Notes under the pieces: generated by a model
Told to the model about the DNA's origin: nothing
The model's database searches: none
Seen by the model: only the letters and a program-made list of their open reading frames with translations
In this document: piece by piece, positions 46,517 to 54,862 of the stretch
How positions within the stretch are numbered: position 1 is the stretch's first letter
How the letters are laid out: every line of letters starts with the position of its first letter
DNA from: CAVTSA01 sp963790575
GTDB taxonomy: Bacteria > Chloroflexota > Dormibacteria > Dormibacterales > Dormibacteraceae
Direction: 5' to 3'
Assembly: GCA_963790575.1 (NCBI GenBank)
Contig: CAWBPD010000005.1
Span: 1-64,000, forward strand
Length of the DNA stretch: 64,000 bases
Made by a program: the position numbers and the translations under genes

Positions 46517-47299
46517 ATGACTGCACTCGGCTTCGGACTTGCCGGCGCCGCCCCCGAGGAGACGGTCCTGACCGCCGCCCGGGCGGCCGAGCAGGGCGGT
46601 TACCGCACGTTCTGGCTCAACCACCCCCCGACCTACGACGCGCTGCCGAAGTTGGGCCGGGTTGCGAGCGCGATCTCCATCCCGGTGGCGACCGGCGTGA
46701 TCCCGATCTCGGCCCGGACGCCGCGCTCGATCCTGGACGGAATCAAGGAGGCGGGGCTGGACGGGGACCGGTTCCGGCTCGGCATCGGCAGCGGCCAGGG
46801 TGCGCGACCGTTGGAGCGGGTGCGCGAGGCGATCCCGGAGCTCCGAGACGGGACCTCCTCCGAGCTGGTGCTGGCGGCCCTGCGCCCGCGGATGTGCGAG
46901 GTGGCGGGAGAGTTGGCGGACGCGGTCCTGCTCTCACAGCTGACGCCGGAGGGCGGCCGCGAGCGCATTCGGCAGGTGTACGAGGCGGCGGACCGGGCCG
47001 GGCGCCCACGACCGCGGATCTACGTCTACGTCCGGACCGCGCTCGGTGCAACCGGGATCGCGGCGCTGGAGCGGGAGGCGGAGGGCTATCAGCGGATCTC
47101 CGTCTATGCCGCCTCCTACCGCGCGCTGGGCACCGGCCCGCTGGACGCGGCCGTCCGCGCCACCACTCCGGCGCAGGTGCGGGAGGGCCTCGCCGGCTGG
47201 GCCGGCCTGGCCGACGAGGTGGTGATCCGGGCGCTGACCGCGAGCGACGCTCCCCAAGATGTGCTGGCGATCCTGGAGGCCGCGCGAGGTACCTTTTGA
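46517..47299 (+). CDS. LLM-class (luciferase-like) flavin/F420 oxidoreductase
   Basis: 260 aa. Bacterial-luciferase-like TIM barrel: GGYRTFWLNHPP near the N-terminus, FRLGIGSGQGARPLERVREA for cofactor phosphate binding, and ADAVLLSQLTPEG. GGGGAG precedes the ATG. It is a little short for the family. F420 or FMN use cannot be decided; substrate unknown. Confidence 0.8.
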   Translation: MTALGFGLAGAAPEETVLTAARAAEQGGYRTFWLNHPPTYDALPKLGRVASAISIPVATGVIPISARTPRSILDGIKEAGLDGDRFRLGIGSGQGARPLERVREAIPELRDGTSSELVLAALRPRMCEVAGELADAVLLSQLTPEGGRERIRQVYEAADRAGRPRPRIYVYVRTALGATGIAALEREAEGYQRISVYAASYRALGTGPLDAAVRATTPAQVREGLAGWAGLADEVVIRALTASDAPQDVLAILEAARGTF

Positions 47300-47361
47300 G
47301 CCGCGGCGTCTCCGCCGGGAGCCGTGACAACAAAGGCGTGAGCTGACTGGAGGTAACCCGG

Positions 47362-49104
47362 ATGGCGGTGGTCACCGGCGTCGTCGTTCAAACCGAGTTC
47401 GACGTCCCCGTCCCGATGCGCGACGGCACGATCCTGCGTGCGAACGTCTACCGGCCGGCGGGGGAGGGGCGCTGGCCGGTGCTCCTGACCCGGCTCCCGT
47501 ACGGCAAGGACCTGCCAATGGCAAGCGGGGCCTTCGACCCCGTGCAGGCCGCCCGGCGCGGATACGTGGTGATCATCCAGGACACGCGCGGGCGGTTCCG
47601 CTCCGAGGGCGAGTGGTATCCGTTCGCGGCGGAGCGCGAGGACGGCCACGACACCGTGGAGTGGGCTGCCTCCTTGCCGTACGGGACCGGCGAGGTGGGG
47701 ATGTACGGAGGCTCCTACTTCGGGTTCACGCAGTGGGCGGCGGCCGGCGAGCAGCCGAAAGGCCTCAAGACGCTGGTCCCGATGATCACCTGGCGACGTC
47801 CCGACAACGGTCTGGTGACACGCGGCGGGGCGCTCGAGCTCGGGACCGCCGAGGGATGGAACCTGCAGATGGGGGCGGACGTCCTGCTCCGGCGCCACCA
47901 CGGGGACCCGCAGGCGTTCGGAACCGCCCTGAACGGCCTGCTCGATGACTACGACGCGCTCGGCACGTCCGGCTACTGGCGGCTGCCGCTGCGCGGAGGA
48001 AGCGCTATCGCGAGGAGCGGGGTGGCGCCCTACTTCGAGGATCTGGTGTCCGGCGATCCGGAGACCAGCCGGAAGGTGGTCGCCAATACGTCTCAGGTCG
48101 GCGTCGTCGAGCGGGCGGACCTGCCCACGTTTTCGATCGGCGGCTGGTACGACGTCTTTCTCCAGGACACCTTGGACAACTACAACGTGCAGGCCTCGCT
48201 GGGTCGCCCGGCCCGGGTCCTGATCGGCCCCTGGAGCCATGGTGGGACGATGAACCCGGTCGGCGAGCGCAGCTTCGGCTTCGGCGCCCAGGCGGCGCTG
48301 GTCGACCGGCGCATGGATCTCCAGTCGATGCAGCTGCGCTGGTTCGACCACTGGCTCAAAGGTCGCGACACCGGCATGCTCCAGGAGCCGCCGGTCCAGA
48401 TCTTCGTGATGGGGCTGAACCGCTGGCGTGGGGAGCCGGAGTGGCCGCTGCGGCGCGCCGTGGTGACGCCCCATTACCTGCACGCACAGGGCCGCCTCGA
48501 CCGCGAGGAGCCCGCCGCCGGCGAGATGCCCGACCATTTCGACTACGACGCCGCTCATCCGGTGCCGACCCTCGGTGGCGCACTGCTGATGGTTCCGGAG
48601 TTCCCGCCCGGGCCTCGCGACCAGCGGCGGATCGAGGGGCGCGACGACGCGCTGGTCTACACCTCGGCGGTGCTGGAGGCGGACGTGGAGGTCACGGGTC
48701 CGATCGGCGCGCACATCTGGCTCTCCACCTCGGCGCCGGACACCGACGTCGTGGTGCGCCTCTGCGATGTGCTGCCGGACGGGACGTCGTACAACCTCAC
48801 CGACGGCATTCTCCGAGGGCGGTACCGCAACGCCGACCTGGGCGAGGCTCCTTCCCTGCTCACACCGGGGGATCCGGTCGAGTTCCGCGTCGATCTCTGG
48901 TCGACCAGCAACGTGTTCCTCAAAGGGCACCGGATCCGGGTCCAGGTCACGTCGTCCAGCTTTCCCCGCTGGGACCGCAACCCCAACACCGGTCACGAGC
49001 CGTTCGCCGACGCGGAGCTCGCGATCGCGCACCAGACGGTGCTGCACGACCAGGCCCACCCCTCGCGAATCCTGCTGCCGGTCATCCCTCCCTCCTCCTC
49101 CTGA
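47362..49104 (+). CDS. CocE/NonD-family hydrolase (S15 peptidase-like)
   Basis: 580 aa, ATG with GGAGGTAAC upstream. The N-terminal alpha/beta-hydrolase domain shows nucleophile GMYGGSYFGF (Ser), GGWYDVF (Asp) and GPWSHGG (His); the C-terminal jelly-roll domain (about 390-560) includes GPIGAHIWLSTSAPDTDVVV. The family includes cocaine esterase, glutaryl-7-ACA acylase and X-Pro dipeptidyl peptidase. No signal peptide. Substrate unknown. Confidence 0.9.
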   Translation: MAVVTGVVVQTEFDVPVPMRDGTILRANVYRPAGEGRWPVLLTRLPYGKDLPMASGAFDPVQAARRGYVVIIQDTRGRFRSEGEWYPFAAEREDGHDTVEWAASLPYGTGEVGMYGGSYFGFTQWAAAGEQPKGLKTLVPMITWRRPDNGLVTRGGALELGTAEGWNLQMGADVLLRRHHGDPQAFGTALNGLLDDYDALGTSGYWRLPLRGGSAIARSGVAPYFEDLVSGDPETSRKVVANTSQVGVVERADLPTFSIGGWYDVFLQDTLDNYNVQASLGRPARVLIGPWSHGGTMNPVGERSFGFGAQAALVDRRMDLQSMQLRWFDHWLKGRDTGMLQEPPVQIFVMGLNRWRGEPEWPLRRAVVTPHYLHAQGRLDREEPAAGEMPDHFDYDAAHPVPTLGGALLMVPEFPPGPRDQRRIEGRDDALVYTSAVLEADVEVTGPIGAHIWLSTSAPDTDVVVRLCDVLPDGTSYNLTDGILRGRYRNADLGEAPSLLTPGDPVEFRVDLWSTSNVFLKGHRIRVQVTSSSFPRWDRNPNTGHEPFADAELAIAHQTVLHDQAHPSRILLPVIPPSSS

Positions 49105-49114
49105 CTCGTTCCCC

Positions 49115-49198
49115 GGCCCGGATTGCCCGAGTGCCGGCACTGAGGGCCTCGACGGCGCCCGGGTTGCCCCGAGTGCCGGCACTGAGGGATTCGACGGC
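49115..49198. repeat. 42-bp tandem palindromic repeat, two units (array A)
   Basis: Units 49115-49156 and 49157-49198 each contain the perfect palindrome AGTGCCGGCACT flanked by GCCC-GGG...CCCG before and GAGGG after. Period exactly 42 bp; the units differ at a few positions. Lies between the hydrolase stop and the regulator start, and could serve as a 3' hairpin for the hydrolase. Confidence 0.75.
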
Positions 49199-49204
49199 GC
49201 GTGC

Positions 49205-49226
49205 TATATTCAGAATGTGCTGAATA
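49205..49226 (+). promoter_or_regulatory. -10 box and operator palindrome over the GbsR-like regulator start
   Basis: TATATT (49205-49210) is 6 nt before the GTG at 49217, giving a leaderless message. A perfect inverted repeat TATTCAG-N6-CTGAATA (49207-49226) overlaps the -10 and the start codon, the expected layout for autorepression by a MarR/GbsR protein. Confidence 0.6.
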
Positions 49227-49687
49227 AGCAGAACGAGATGAATCTGGCTGCGCGGAGGCAGCGCTTCGTCGACGACCTGGGCGCTTTCTTCGCCGGCTAT
49301 GGCCTCACCCCGACGCTGGGCCGCATCCTCGGGCATTTGATGCTGGCCGAGCAGCAGGCGTCCCTGGACGACATCGCGCGCGACCTCGGCATCGCCAAGA
49401 GCGGCGCCAGCACTGCGGTGCGGCAGCTGGAGACCTGGGGCATGGTGCGGCGGGTTCACACCAGGGGCAGCCGGCGTGTGCTGCTGGAGGCCACTTCCAC
49501 CGGCGAGGCGCTGCTTTCCTTCGGCCTGCCCCAACTGCTGCGCTTCGCGCGAACGCTGCGCGAGGGCGTGGAGGCCGCACCTCCAGGCCTGCCGGCGCAG
49601 CGTGTCAAGAACCTCGCCGACACCATGGATCTCTACCTCGAGGTGGTCCAGGCCGCGCTCGAGCGCATTCGGGAGGGACAGCGGTAA
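49217..49687 (+). CDS. GbsR/MarR-family transcriptional regulator
   Basis: 156 aa from the GTG at 49217 (an ATG at 49238 is an alternative). Winged-helix core: LTPTLGRILGHLML, ASLDDIARDLGIAKSGASTA, VRQLETWGMVRRVHTRGSRR. It heads an operon with an ABC ATPase (TAATG overlap) and a permease, so it probably represses an exporter in response to a toxic or osmotic ligand. Confidence 0.85.
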   Translation: MLNKQNEMNLAARRQRFVDDLGAFFAGYGLTPTLGRILGHLMLAEQQASLDDIARDLGIAKSGASTAVRQLETWGMVRRVHTRGSRRVLLEATSTGEALLSFGLPQLLRFARTLREGVEAAPPGLPAQRVKNLADTMDLYLEVVQAALERIREGQR

Positions 49688-50589
49688 TGACCAACGCGAT
49701 CGAGACGCGGGGGCTGACCAAGGACTACGGGATGCACCGGGGACTCTTCGACCTCGACCTGGAGATCCCGGAAGGCGAGGTGTTCGGATACCTGGGGCCG
49801 AACGGAGCCGGCAAGACCACCACCATCAAGCTGGTGATGGGTTTCATCCGGGCGACCCGGGGCGAGGCGAGGGTGCTGGGGCTGGACTCCTGGCGCGACT
49901 CCGTCAAGGTGAAGCACCTGGTCGGCTACCTGCCCGGGGAGCTGCCGCAGTTCGGTGGGCTGCGCGGCGCCGACGTGGTGGCGATCCTGAACGGGATCCG
50001 TGGCACCGTCGACCGCAAGCGGGTCGCCGATCTCGCCGAACGCTTCGACCTTGATCTCGGCCGGCGGTACCGGCAGTACTCGCGAGGCAACAAGCAAAAG
50101 CTCGGGATCATCCTCGCGTTCGCGCACCGGCCCCGGTTGCTGATCCTGGACGAGCCGACCGGCGGCCTCGACCCGCTGAACCAGCAGACCTTCTACCAGC
50201 TCATCGAGGAGGTCCGCGAGGAGGGAGCGACCGTGTTCCTCTCCTCGCACATCCTGTCCGAGGTGCAGCGCATCTGCCGCCGCGTCGGCATCATCCGCGA
50301 TGGCCGGCTGGTCGAGATCGACACCATCGCCGACCTCCACCACCTTCGCTACCGGCACGTCGAGATCGAGTACCAGGGCCCGATCCCGGAAGCGAGGGTG
50401 CGCGCGGTGCCCGGGGTGGAAGACGTAACGGTCGAAGGGAACCGCCTGACCGCCTCCGTCCACGGGTCCTTCGAAGACTTCCTCCGGGCCGCGAGCGAGG
50501 GCACGATCACCAATCTGCTCTCGGAGGAGCCGTCGCTGGAGGACGTCTTCCTGGCGCGGTATCGCGGGCAGCCGGTGGAGGTTGCATAA
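49687..50589 (+). CDS. ABC exporter ATPase
   Basis: 300 aa. Walker A GPNGAGKTT, Walker B LLILDEPTGGLD, H-loop LSSHILSEV. The signature is YSRGNKQKLG rather than LSGGQ, as in a subset of ABC-2 exporters. The C-terminal about 80 residues form an accessory domain typical of CcmA-like ATPases. TAATG overlaps on both sides tie it to the regulator and the permease. Confidence 0.92.
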   Translation: MTNAIETRGLTKDYGMHRGLFDLDLEIPEGEVFGYLGPNGAGKTTTIKLVMGFIRATRGEARVLGLDSWRDSVKVKHLVGYLPGELPQFGGLRGADVVAILNGIRGTVDRKRVADLAERFDLDLGRRYRQYSRGNKQKLGIILAFAHRPRLLILDEPTGGLDPLNQQTFYQLIEEVREEGATVFLSSHILSEVQRICRRVGIIRDGRLVEIDTIADLHHLRYRHVEIEYQGPIPEARVRAVPGVEDVTVEGNRLTASVHGSFEDFLRAASEGTITNLLSEEPSLEDVFLARYRGQPVEVA

Positions 50590-52217
50590 TGCTCCGGCTG
50601 CTGCTTCGTTCGCACCGGGTCGGGTTCCTCATCGTCAGCGTCTTCGGGATGTTCGACGTGTTCGTGAACACCGCCGCCTATGCCCAGGTGGCGGGAAACA
50701 CGGAGGCGGCGCGGCGAGCCTTCGCGGAGGCCACGCAGCCCCTCGCGACACAGCTCTCCTACCTGCTCCCGATCCCCACCCGGCTGGACACGGTCGGCGG
50801 CTACGTTTCGTGGCGCGGCTATCCCGTGATCGCCATCGCGTTCGTGATCTGGGCGGTGGTCGCGGGCAGCGGCCTGGTCCGCGGCGAGGAGGAGCGGGGC
50901 CTCACCGACATGTACCTGGCCAGCGGCGCCGGGCGGCTCCGCTGGACGCTGCTCCGCTCGTCCGCCTGGGCGGTCGCCTCGGCGGTGGCAGTCGTGCTGA
51001 CCCAGCTGGCGTGCGCCGCCGGCATCGCGGCGGCCGGAGACGCCGCCGGTCAGCCCCTCTCCTGGAGCGCGCTCATCGGTCAGGGGGTGGCGCTGTGGGC
51101 GATCGGTCTCGCCGGTCTCGGCATCACGATGATGCTCTCGCAGTTGGTCCAGACCCGCGGCGCCGCGGCAGGCCTGAGCGGCGTCGTGATGGTGATTCTT
51201 TTCTTCCTCAACTCGCTGTCCCGCACCGTCACCAGCTGGCGCGGCCTTGCCCACATCTCGCCGTTCTTCCTGTTCGACCAGACCAACGTGCTGGTGCCGG
51301 GCGGCCGTTTCGACTGGATGGCGACCATCGTCCTGTTCGCGATCGGCGTCGTCGGCGTCGGCCTGGGCGCGGTCGCCTTCTCCCTCCGGGACCTCGGCGC
51401 CCCGGTGCTGCGCCTGCGAGGCTCACGTCGCGCGCGGCCGGCCCGCCGGACCCCATCTGGCAACGCGCTGCTCCGGATCCCGGTCGTGTCCGCCCTCTGG
51501 GAGCAGCGGTGGTCACTGCTGGGCTGGATGGTGGGGTCGTTCCTGCTGATGGCGCTGATCGGCAGCGTCGCCAAGTCGGCGACCACCCTGATCGAGCAGA
51601 CGCCCTCGTTGAAGTTCTGGCTGGAGCCGGGCGTCACCCCCTTCACCGCCATGGTGTCCGCCACCTGGGGCGGTCTGGTGGGACTCGTCGTCGCCGCCTA
51701 CGCGATCGTCGAGACGGCGCGCTGGTCCGGGCAGGACGGCAGCGGCCGCCTGGAGCTCACGCTGGCGGAGCCGATCTCGCGCTGGCGGGTGGTCCTGCAG
51801 CGCGCGGTCGAGCTGGGAGTGGGAGCCCTCCTGATCACGGTATCGGGCACGGTGGGACTGCTGCTCTCCGCGGCGGGCCAGCACGCGACGATCGAGGGTC
51901 CGATCTGGACGGCGACCTTCCTGTTGCTGCCGGTGGCTACGGCATTCGGCGCCATCGGTGGGGCGATCTCGGCGTGGCTGCCTCGGATCGCGATCTTCGT
52001 GGTCTCGGCGCTGGCGGTGGTGGCGTTCTTCATTCAGCTGTTCGGCCCCATCTTCCGGGCGCCGAACTGGGTCCTCAACCTGTCCCTCTTCCAGCTCTAC
52101 GGCACGCCGCTCACAAAGCCCGTGTTCTGGAACGGCTTCTGGGCCCTGGTGGCGGTCACCGTGGTGGGCTTCGGGATCGCAATGCTGGCGATGCAGCGGC
52201 GGGAGGTGGGCAGCTGA
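50589..52217 (+). CDS. ABC-2-type exporter permease (large, about 12 helices)
   Basis: 542 aa, two similar hydrophobic halves of about six helices each, separated near residue 285 by an Arg-rich loop (LRLRGSRRARPARRTP). The segment GEEERGLTDMYLASGAGRLR and its second-half counterpart GQDGSGRLELTLAEPISRWR are typical of ABC-2 permeases of the polyketide/drug-export type. Works with the preceding ATPase. Confidence 0.85.
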   Translation: MLRLLLRSHRVGFLIVSVFGMFDVFVNTAAYAQVAGNTEAARRAFAEATQPLATQLSYLLPIPTRLDTVGGYVSWRGYPVIAIAFVIWAVVAGSGLVRGEEERGLTDMYLASGAGRLRWTLLRSSAWAVASAVAVVLTQLACAAGIAAAGDAAGQPLSWSALIGQGVALWAIGLAGLGITMMLSQLVQTRGAAAGLSGVVMVILFFLNSLSRTVTSWRGLAHISPFFLFDQTNVLVPGGRFDWMATIVLFAIGVVGVGLGAVAFSLRDLGAPVLRLRGSRRARPARRTPSGNALLRIPVVSALWEQRWSLLGWMVGSFLLMALIGSVAKSATTLIEQTPSLKFWLEPGVTPFTAMVSATWGGLVGLVVAAYAIVETARWSGQDGSGRLELTLAEPISRWRVVLQRAVELGVGALLITVSGTVGLLLSAAGQHATIEGPIWTATFLLLPVATAFGAIGGAISAWLPRIAIFVVSALAVVAFFIQLFGPIFRAPNWVLNLSLFQLYGTPLTKPVFWNGFWALVAVTVVGFGIAMLAMQRREVGS

Positions 52218-52218
52218 G

Positions 52219-52643
52219 CTAGCGCGGGGGGAGGGGTGTGTCCCCGCCGCCGAGAGCCGCCTCGAGGTCGGTGAGCGCGAAGTCGTTGCCCTTGAAGAGC
52301 AAGGGCTCGCCCGCGGTCCGAGCCAGCGCATACGCGAAACAGTCGCCGAAGTTGAGACCGGCCGGATGGCCGCTGTCCTTCCCGAAGTCGCGATAGGCCT
52401 GCCGTGCGATGCCGGCGTGCTCCGCGGTCACCAGCTCGACAGCTGCTCCGCTCACGGCGAGAAGCTCGTCGAGCCGGCGGCTGAGCACCGCGTCGCGGCT
52501 GCCGTCGACCACGATGGCCGTCTCCAGGTAGGTCCCCCCGCCGAGACGCGCGGCCTGGCGGCGGCGGCGAGCGCCTCGACATACCGCTCGGCATCCGGTT
52601 CTCCGCGCAGTACCGCCACGATGGCCGAGGTGTCGACGATCAC
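52219..52643 (-). pseudogene. vapC: VapC-type PIN ribonuclease toxin, frameshifted
   Basis: Starts at the GTG at 52643, overlapping the vapB stop (GTGA). The N-terminal part VIVDTSAIVAVLRGEPDAER has the first acidic residue of the PIN site. The C-terminal part, in another frame, has TYLETAIVV, AYRDFGKDSGHPAGLNFGD, CFAYALA and PLLFKGNDFALTD. The break is at a six-base run (plus-strand C at 52534-52539); one missing base explains it. All expected acidic residues are otherwise present. Confidence 0.75.
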
Positions 52644-52902
52644 CGGGGCAGACCGTGCTCGTCGTACAGCAGCTCGCCGTGTTCCTTGCTGCGATAGGGC
52701 TCCGCCCATCGCGGTGCGCTGTCCGCCGCTATCCGCCGCATCCGAGCGGCACGTGCCGCGGCCGCGGCACGGTTCATCCCCTCCAGTCGATCGAGCTTTT
52801 CCTCACCGCCTCCGTCACGGCACTGGTCACGCTCTCTCCCGTCTCCGCCGCGAGCCGGCGTACGAGTCGCTCGGTCTCCGCGTTTTTGATGTTCAGGCTC
52901 AC
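52640..52902 (-). pseudogene. vapB: VapB-type antitoxin, frameshifted
   Basis: From the GTG at 52902: VSLNIKNAETERLVRRLAAE, TGESVTSAVTEAVR, then the frame hits a stop unless one base is added to a four-A run (plus-strand T at 52797-52800). With it the protein continues KLDRLEGMNRAAAAARAARM to DEHGLPR, the normal C-terminus of this VapB group. Directly upstream of vapC. A truncated form of about 42 aa would be made as written. Confidence 0.7.
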
Positions 52903-52908
52903 GGAAGC

Positions 52909-52914
52909 AATCTA
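52909..52914 (-). promoter_or_regulatory. -10 box for leaderless vapBC
   Basis: TAGATT on the minus strand with exactly 6 nt before the vapB GTG at 52902. Confidence 0.4.
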
Positions 52915-53000
52915 CCAAGCGGGTGGCGCCTTTCTTTACAAGTGCTGGGGAGATCGCTTACGCCGCGTCAGGTCCCAGGCCCGGTGGTGGACCGATGCTC

Positions 53001-53032
53001 TATAGTGACAGGCAACTAATGGGTTGCATGTC
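53001..53032 (+). promoter_or_regulatory. -10 box and ArsR-type operator
   Basis: TATAGT (53001-53006) is followed immediately by GACAGGCAAC-TAATGG-GTTGCATGTC (53007-53032), an inverted repeat with 9 of 10 bases paired. Transcription would start inside the palindrome, so a bound repressor would block initiation. GGAGG (53032-53036) then serves the GTG at 53045. Confidence 0.6.
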
Positions 53033-53044
53033 GGAGGTCATGCG

Positions 53045-53848
53045 GTGGACGACGCCTTTCGGGCCCTGGCCGATCCCAGCCGGCGGGATCTGCTGGACCG
53101 CCTGAACGCTCGCGACGGCCAGACGCTGTGGGAGCTCACCGCCGGGCTGGGCATGTCCCGGCAGTCGGTGAGCAAGCACCTGGCAGTCCTCGAGGGCGCG
53201 AATCTGGTCACGATCAGATGGCGGGGCCGGGAGAAGCTGCACTACCTCAATGCCGAGCCCATCGAGGCCATCGGCCGGCGCTGGATCTCGCGCTACCACG
53301 CCTCCCGGGCGCGCGTCCTCGCCGACCTCAAGACCGCCCTGGAGGAGAGCGCCTTGACCAATCCCGAGTTCGTCTACACGACCTACATCAAGACCACGCC
53401 GGAGCGCCTGTGGCAGGCGCTCACCGACCCCACCTTCACCAAGCAGTACTGGGGCACCGAGCTGCTTTCGGACTGGAAGGTGGGCTCCCGGGTGACCTGG
53501 ATCTTCGCCGGGGTGAGGGTGGAGGACTCAGAACAGGTGGTGCTGGAGGCGGATCCGCCGCGGCGCCTCGCCTACACCTGGCAGACCATCACGCCCGAGT
53601 TCGCCAAGACGGTCGGATTCACCGATGAGTACCAGCGACGGGTGGCGGCCGAGCCACGCTCGCGGGTCAGCTTCGAACTGGAGCCGGTGGAGGGCGGATG
53701 GGTCCGGCTCACCGTGGTCCAGGACGGCTTCCCTGAGGACAGCGAGGTGCTGAAGAGCATCAGCGGTGGCTGGCCGATGATCCTCTCCGGCCTCAAAACG
53801 TTCCTCGAGACCGGCGTGGCGCCGATGCCATCGGAAGGCGCCCGGTGA
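53045..53848 (+). CDS. ArsR-family regulator fused to a SRPBCC (AHSA1) domain
   Basis: 267 aa from the GTG at 53045, chosen for its GGAGG site; the frame is open from a TTG at 53024. Residues 1-90: winged helix (FRALADPSRRDLLDRL, GMSRQSVSKHLAVLEGANLV, REKLHYLN). Residues about 105-260: SRPBCC/Aha1-like ligand-binding domain (YIKTTPERLWQALTDPTFT, KQYWG, GGWPMILSGLKTFLE). Such fusions probably sense a hydrophobic ligand; target and ligand unknown. Confidence 0.88.
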   Translation: MDDAFRALADPSRRDLLDRLNARDGQTLWELTAGLGMSRQSVSKHLAVLEGANLVTIRWRGREKLHYLNAEPIEAIGRRWISRYHASRARVLADLKTALEESALTNPEFVYTTYIKTTPERLWQALTDPTFTKQYWGTELLSDWKVGSRVTWIFAGVRVEDSEQVVLEADPPRRLAYTWQTITPEFAKTVGFTDEYQRRVAAEPRSRVSFELEPVEGGWVRLTVVQDGFPEDSEVLKSISGGWPMILSGLKTFLETGVAPMPSEGAR

Positions 53849-53861
53849 GGGGACATAGCCG

Positions 53862-53945
53862 GCACACGCCCCGGGAGCCCCGAATGCCGGCGATCGGGGG
53901 TCTGCACACGCCCCGGGAGCCCCGAATGCCGGCGATCGGGGGTCT
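53862..53945. repeat. 42-bp tandem palindromic repeat, two identical units (array B)
   Basis: Units 53862-53903 and 53904-53945 are identical. The core CCCCGAATGCCGGCGATCGGGG forms a hairpin (CCCCGA/TCGGGG closing a GCCGGC centre) and is preceded by GCCCCGGGAG. Located between convergent genes (stops at 53848 and 53984), where it could act as a bidirectional terminator. Confidence 0.8.
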
Positions 53946-53983
53946 GCCCCCATGGCCGGCAACGTGACCTGACGCGCCTCGCC

Positions 53984-54862
53984 TCACCCCTTCACGGCGG
54001 CGGCGATGCCGTTGATGAAGTACCGCTGCATGGCGAGGAAGACCACTACGACGGGCGCCAGGGCGATCACCGACGCCGCTGCCATCTCCGTCCACTGGAC
54101 CTCGTTCACTCCCTGCAGGAAGTAGATGCCCACCGCGAGCGTGCGCAAGCTGGGCTGGGCCAAAGTCAGCACGAGCGGGATCAGGAAGTCGTTCCAGCTG
54201 GTGATGAACTGGAGGATGACGCCGGTCGCGATCACCGGCTTGGCGAGCGGCAGCATGATCCGCCAGAAGATGCGGACGAAGCCGGCGCCGTCCACGATGG
54301 CGGCTTCCTCGAGCTCCCGGGGGATCTGGGCGAAGTAGCCGGCGAAGAGCAGGATGATGATGATGTGCGCCGACCCGCTCTGGGCCAGGATGATGCCGAA
54401 CAGGTTGCCGTCCAGGTGCATGTTCGAGATGAGGTCGAAGATCGGAACGATCGTGTAACCCTGGGGGATGAAGGCCAGGAGACCGAGCACGGCGATGAAC
54501 ACCCGCTTCCCGGGAAAGCGGTAGCGACCTAGCACGTACCCCATGGTCGAACTGAGCAGGAGGACGATCACGACGCCGGAGCAGGTGACGATGACGGAGT
54601 TGATGAAGTTCTGCCCGATGCTGGCGCCGGTCCACGCATTCACGTAGTTCTGAAAGTCCCAGATCTGGGGGATGAGGCTGAGGCTGGTGAAGAACTCCGC
54701 CATCGGCTTGAACGACGACGAGAGCATCCAGACCAGCGGGTAGATCCAGATGATCGCGACCGCCGTGAGGATCACGTAGGTGACGTAGCGGCGGATCTGT
54801 GATCGCGACAGTCGAGGCAGCGCTATCCGCCGGGGGCCCCGTTCCCGTATCACGGTCGTCAT
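53984..54862 (-). CDS. Sugar ABC permease, MalG type
   Basis: 292 aa, six helices. The EAA loop reads ELEEAAIVDGAGFVRIFW and is followed by RIMLPLAKPVIATG. ATG overlaps the stop of the MalF-type permease (ATGA). Last gene of the operon binding protein-permease-permease; no ATPase is encoded here. Confidence 0.9.
   Translation of the reverse strand: MTTVIRERGPRRIALPRLSRSQIRRYVTYVILTAVAIIWIYPLVWMLSSSFKPMAEFFTSLSLIPQIWDFQNYVNAWTGASIGQNFINSVIVTCSGVVIVLLLSSTMGYVLGRYRFPGKRVFIAVLGLLAFIPQGYTIVPIFDLISNMHLDGNLFGIILAQSGSAHIIIILLFAGYFAQIPRELEEAAIVDGAGFVRIFWRIMLPLAKPVIATGVILQFITSWNDFLIPLVLTLAQPSLRTLAVGIYFLQGVNEVQWTEMAAASVIALAPVVVVFLAMQRYFINGIAAAVKG

Noticed and set aside
45022..47299. An E1alpha gene next to E1beta
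   Set aside because: The upstream neighbour is a divergent luciferase-like oxidoreductase and no thiamine-binding E1alpha motif was found nearby.
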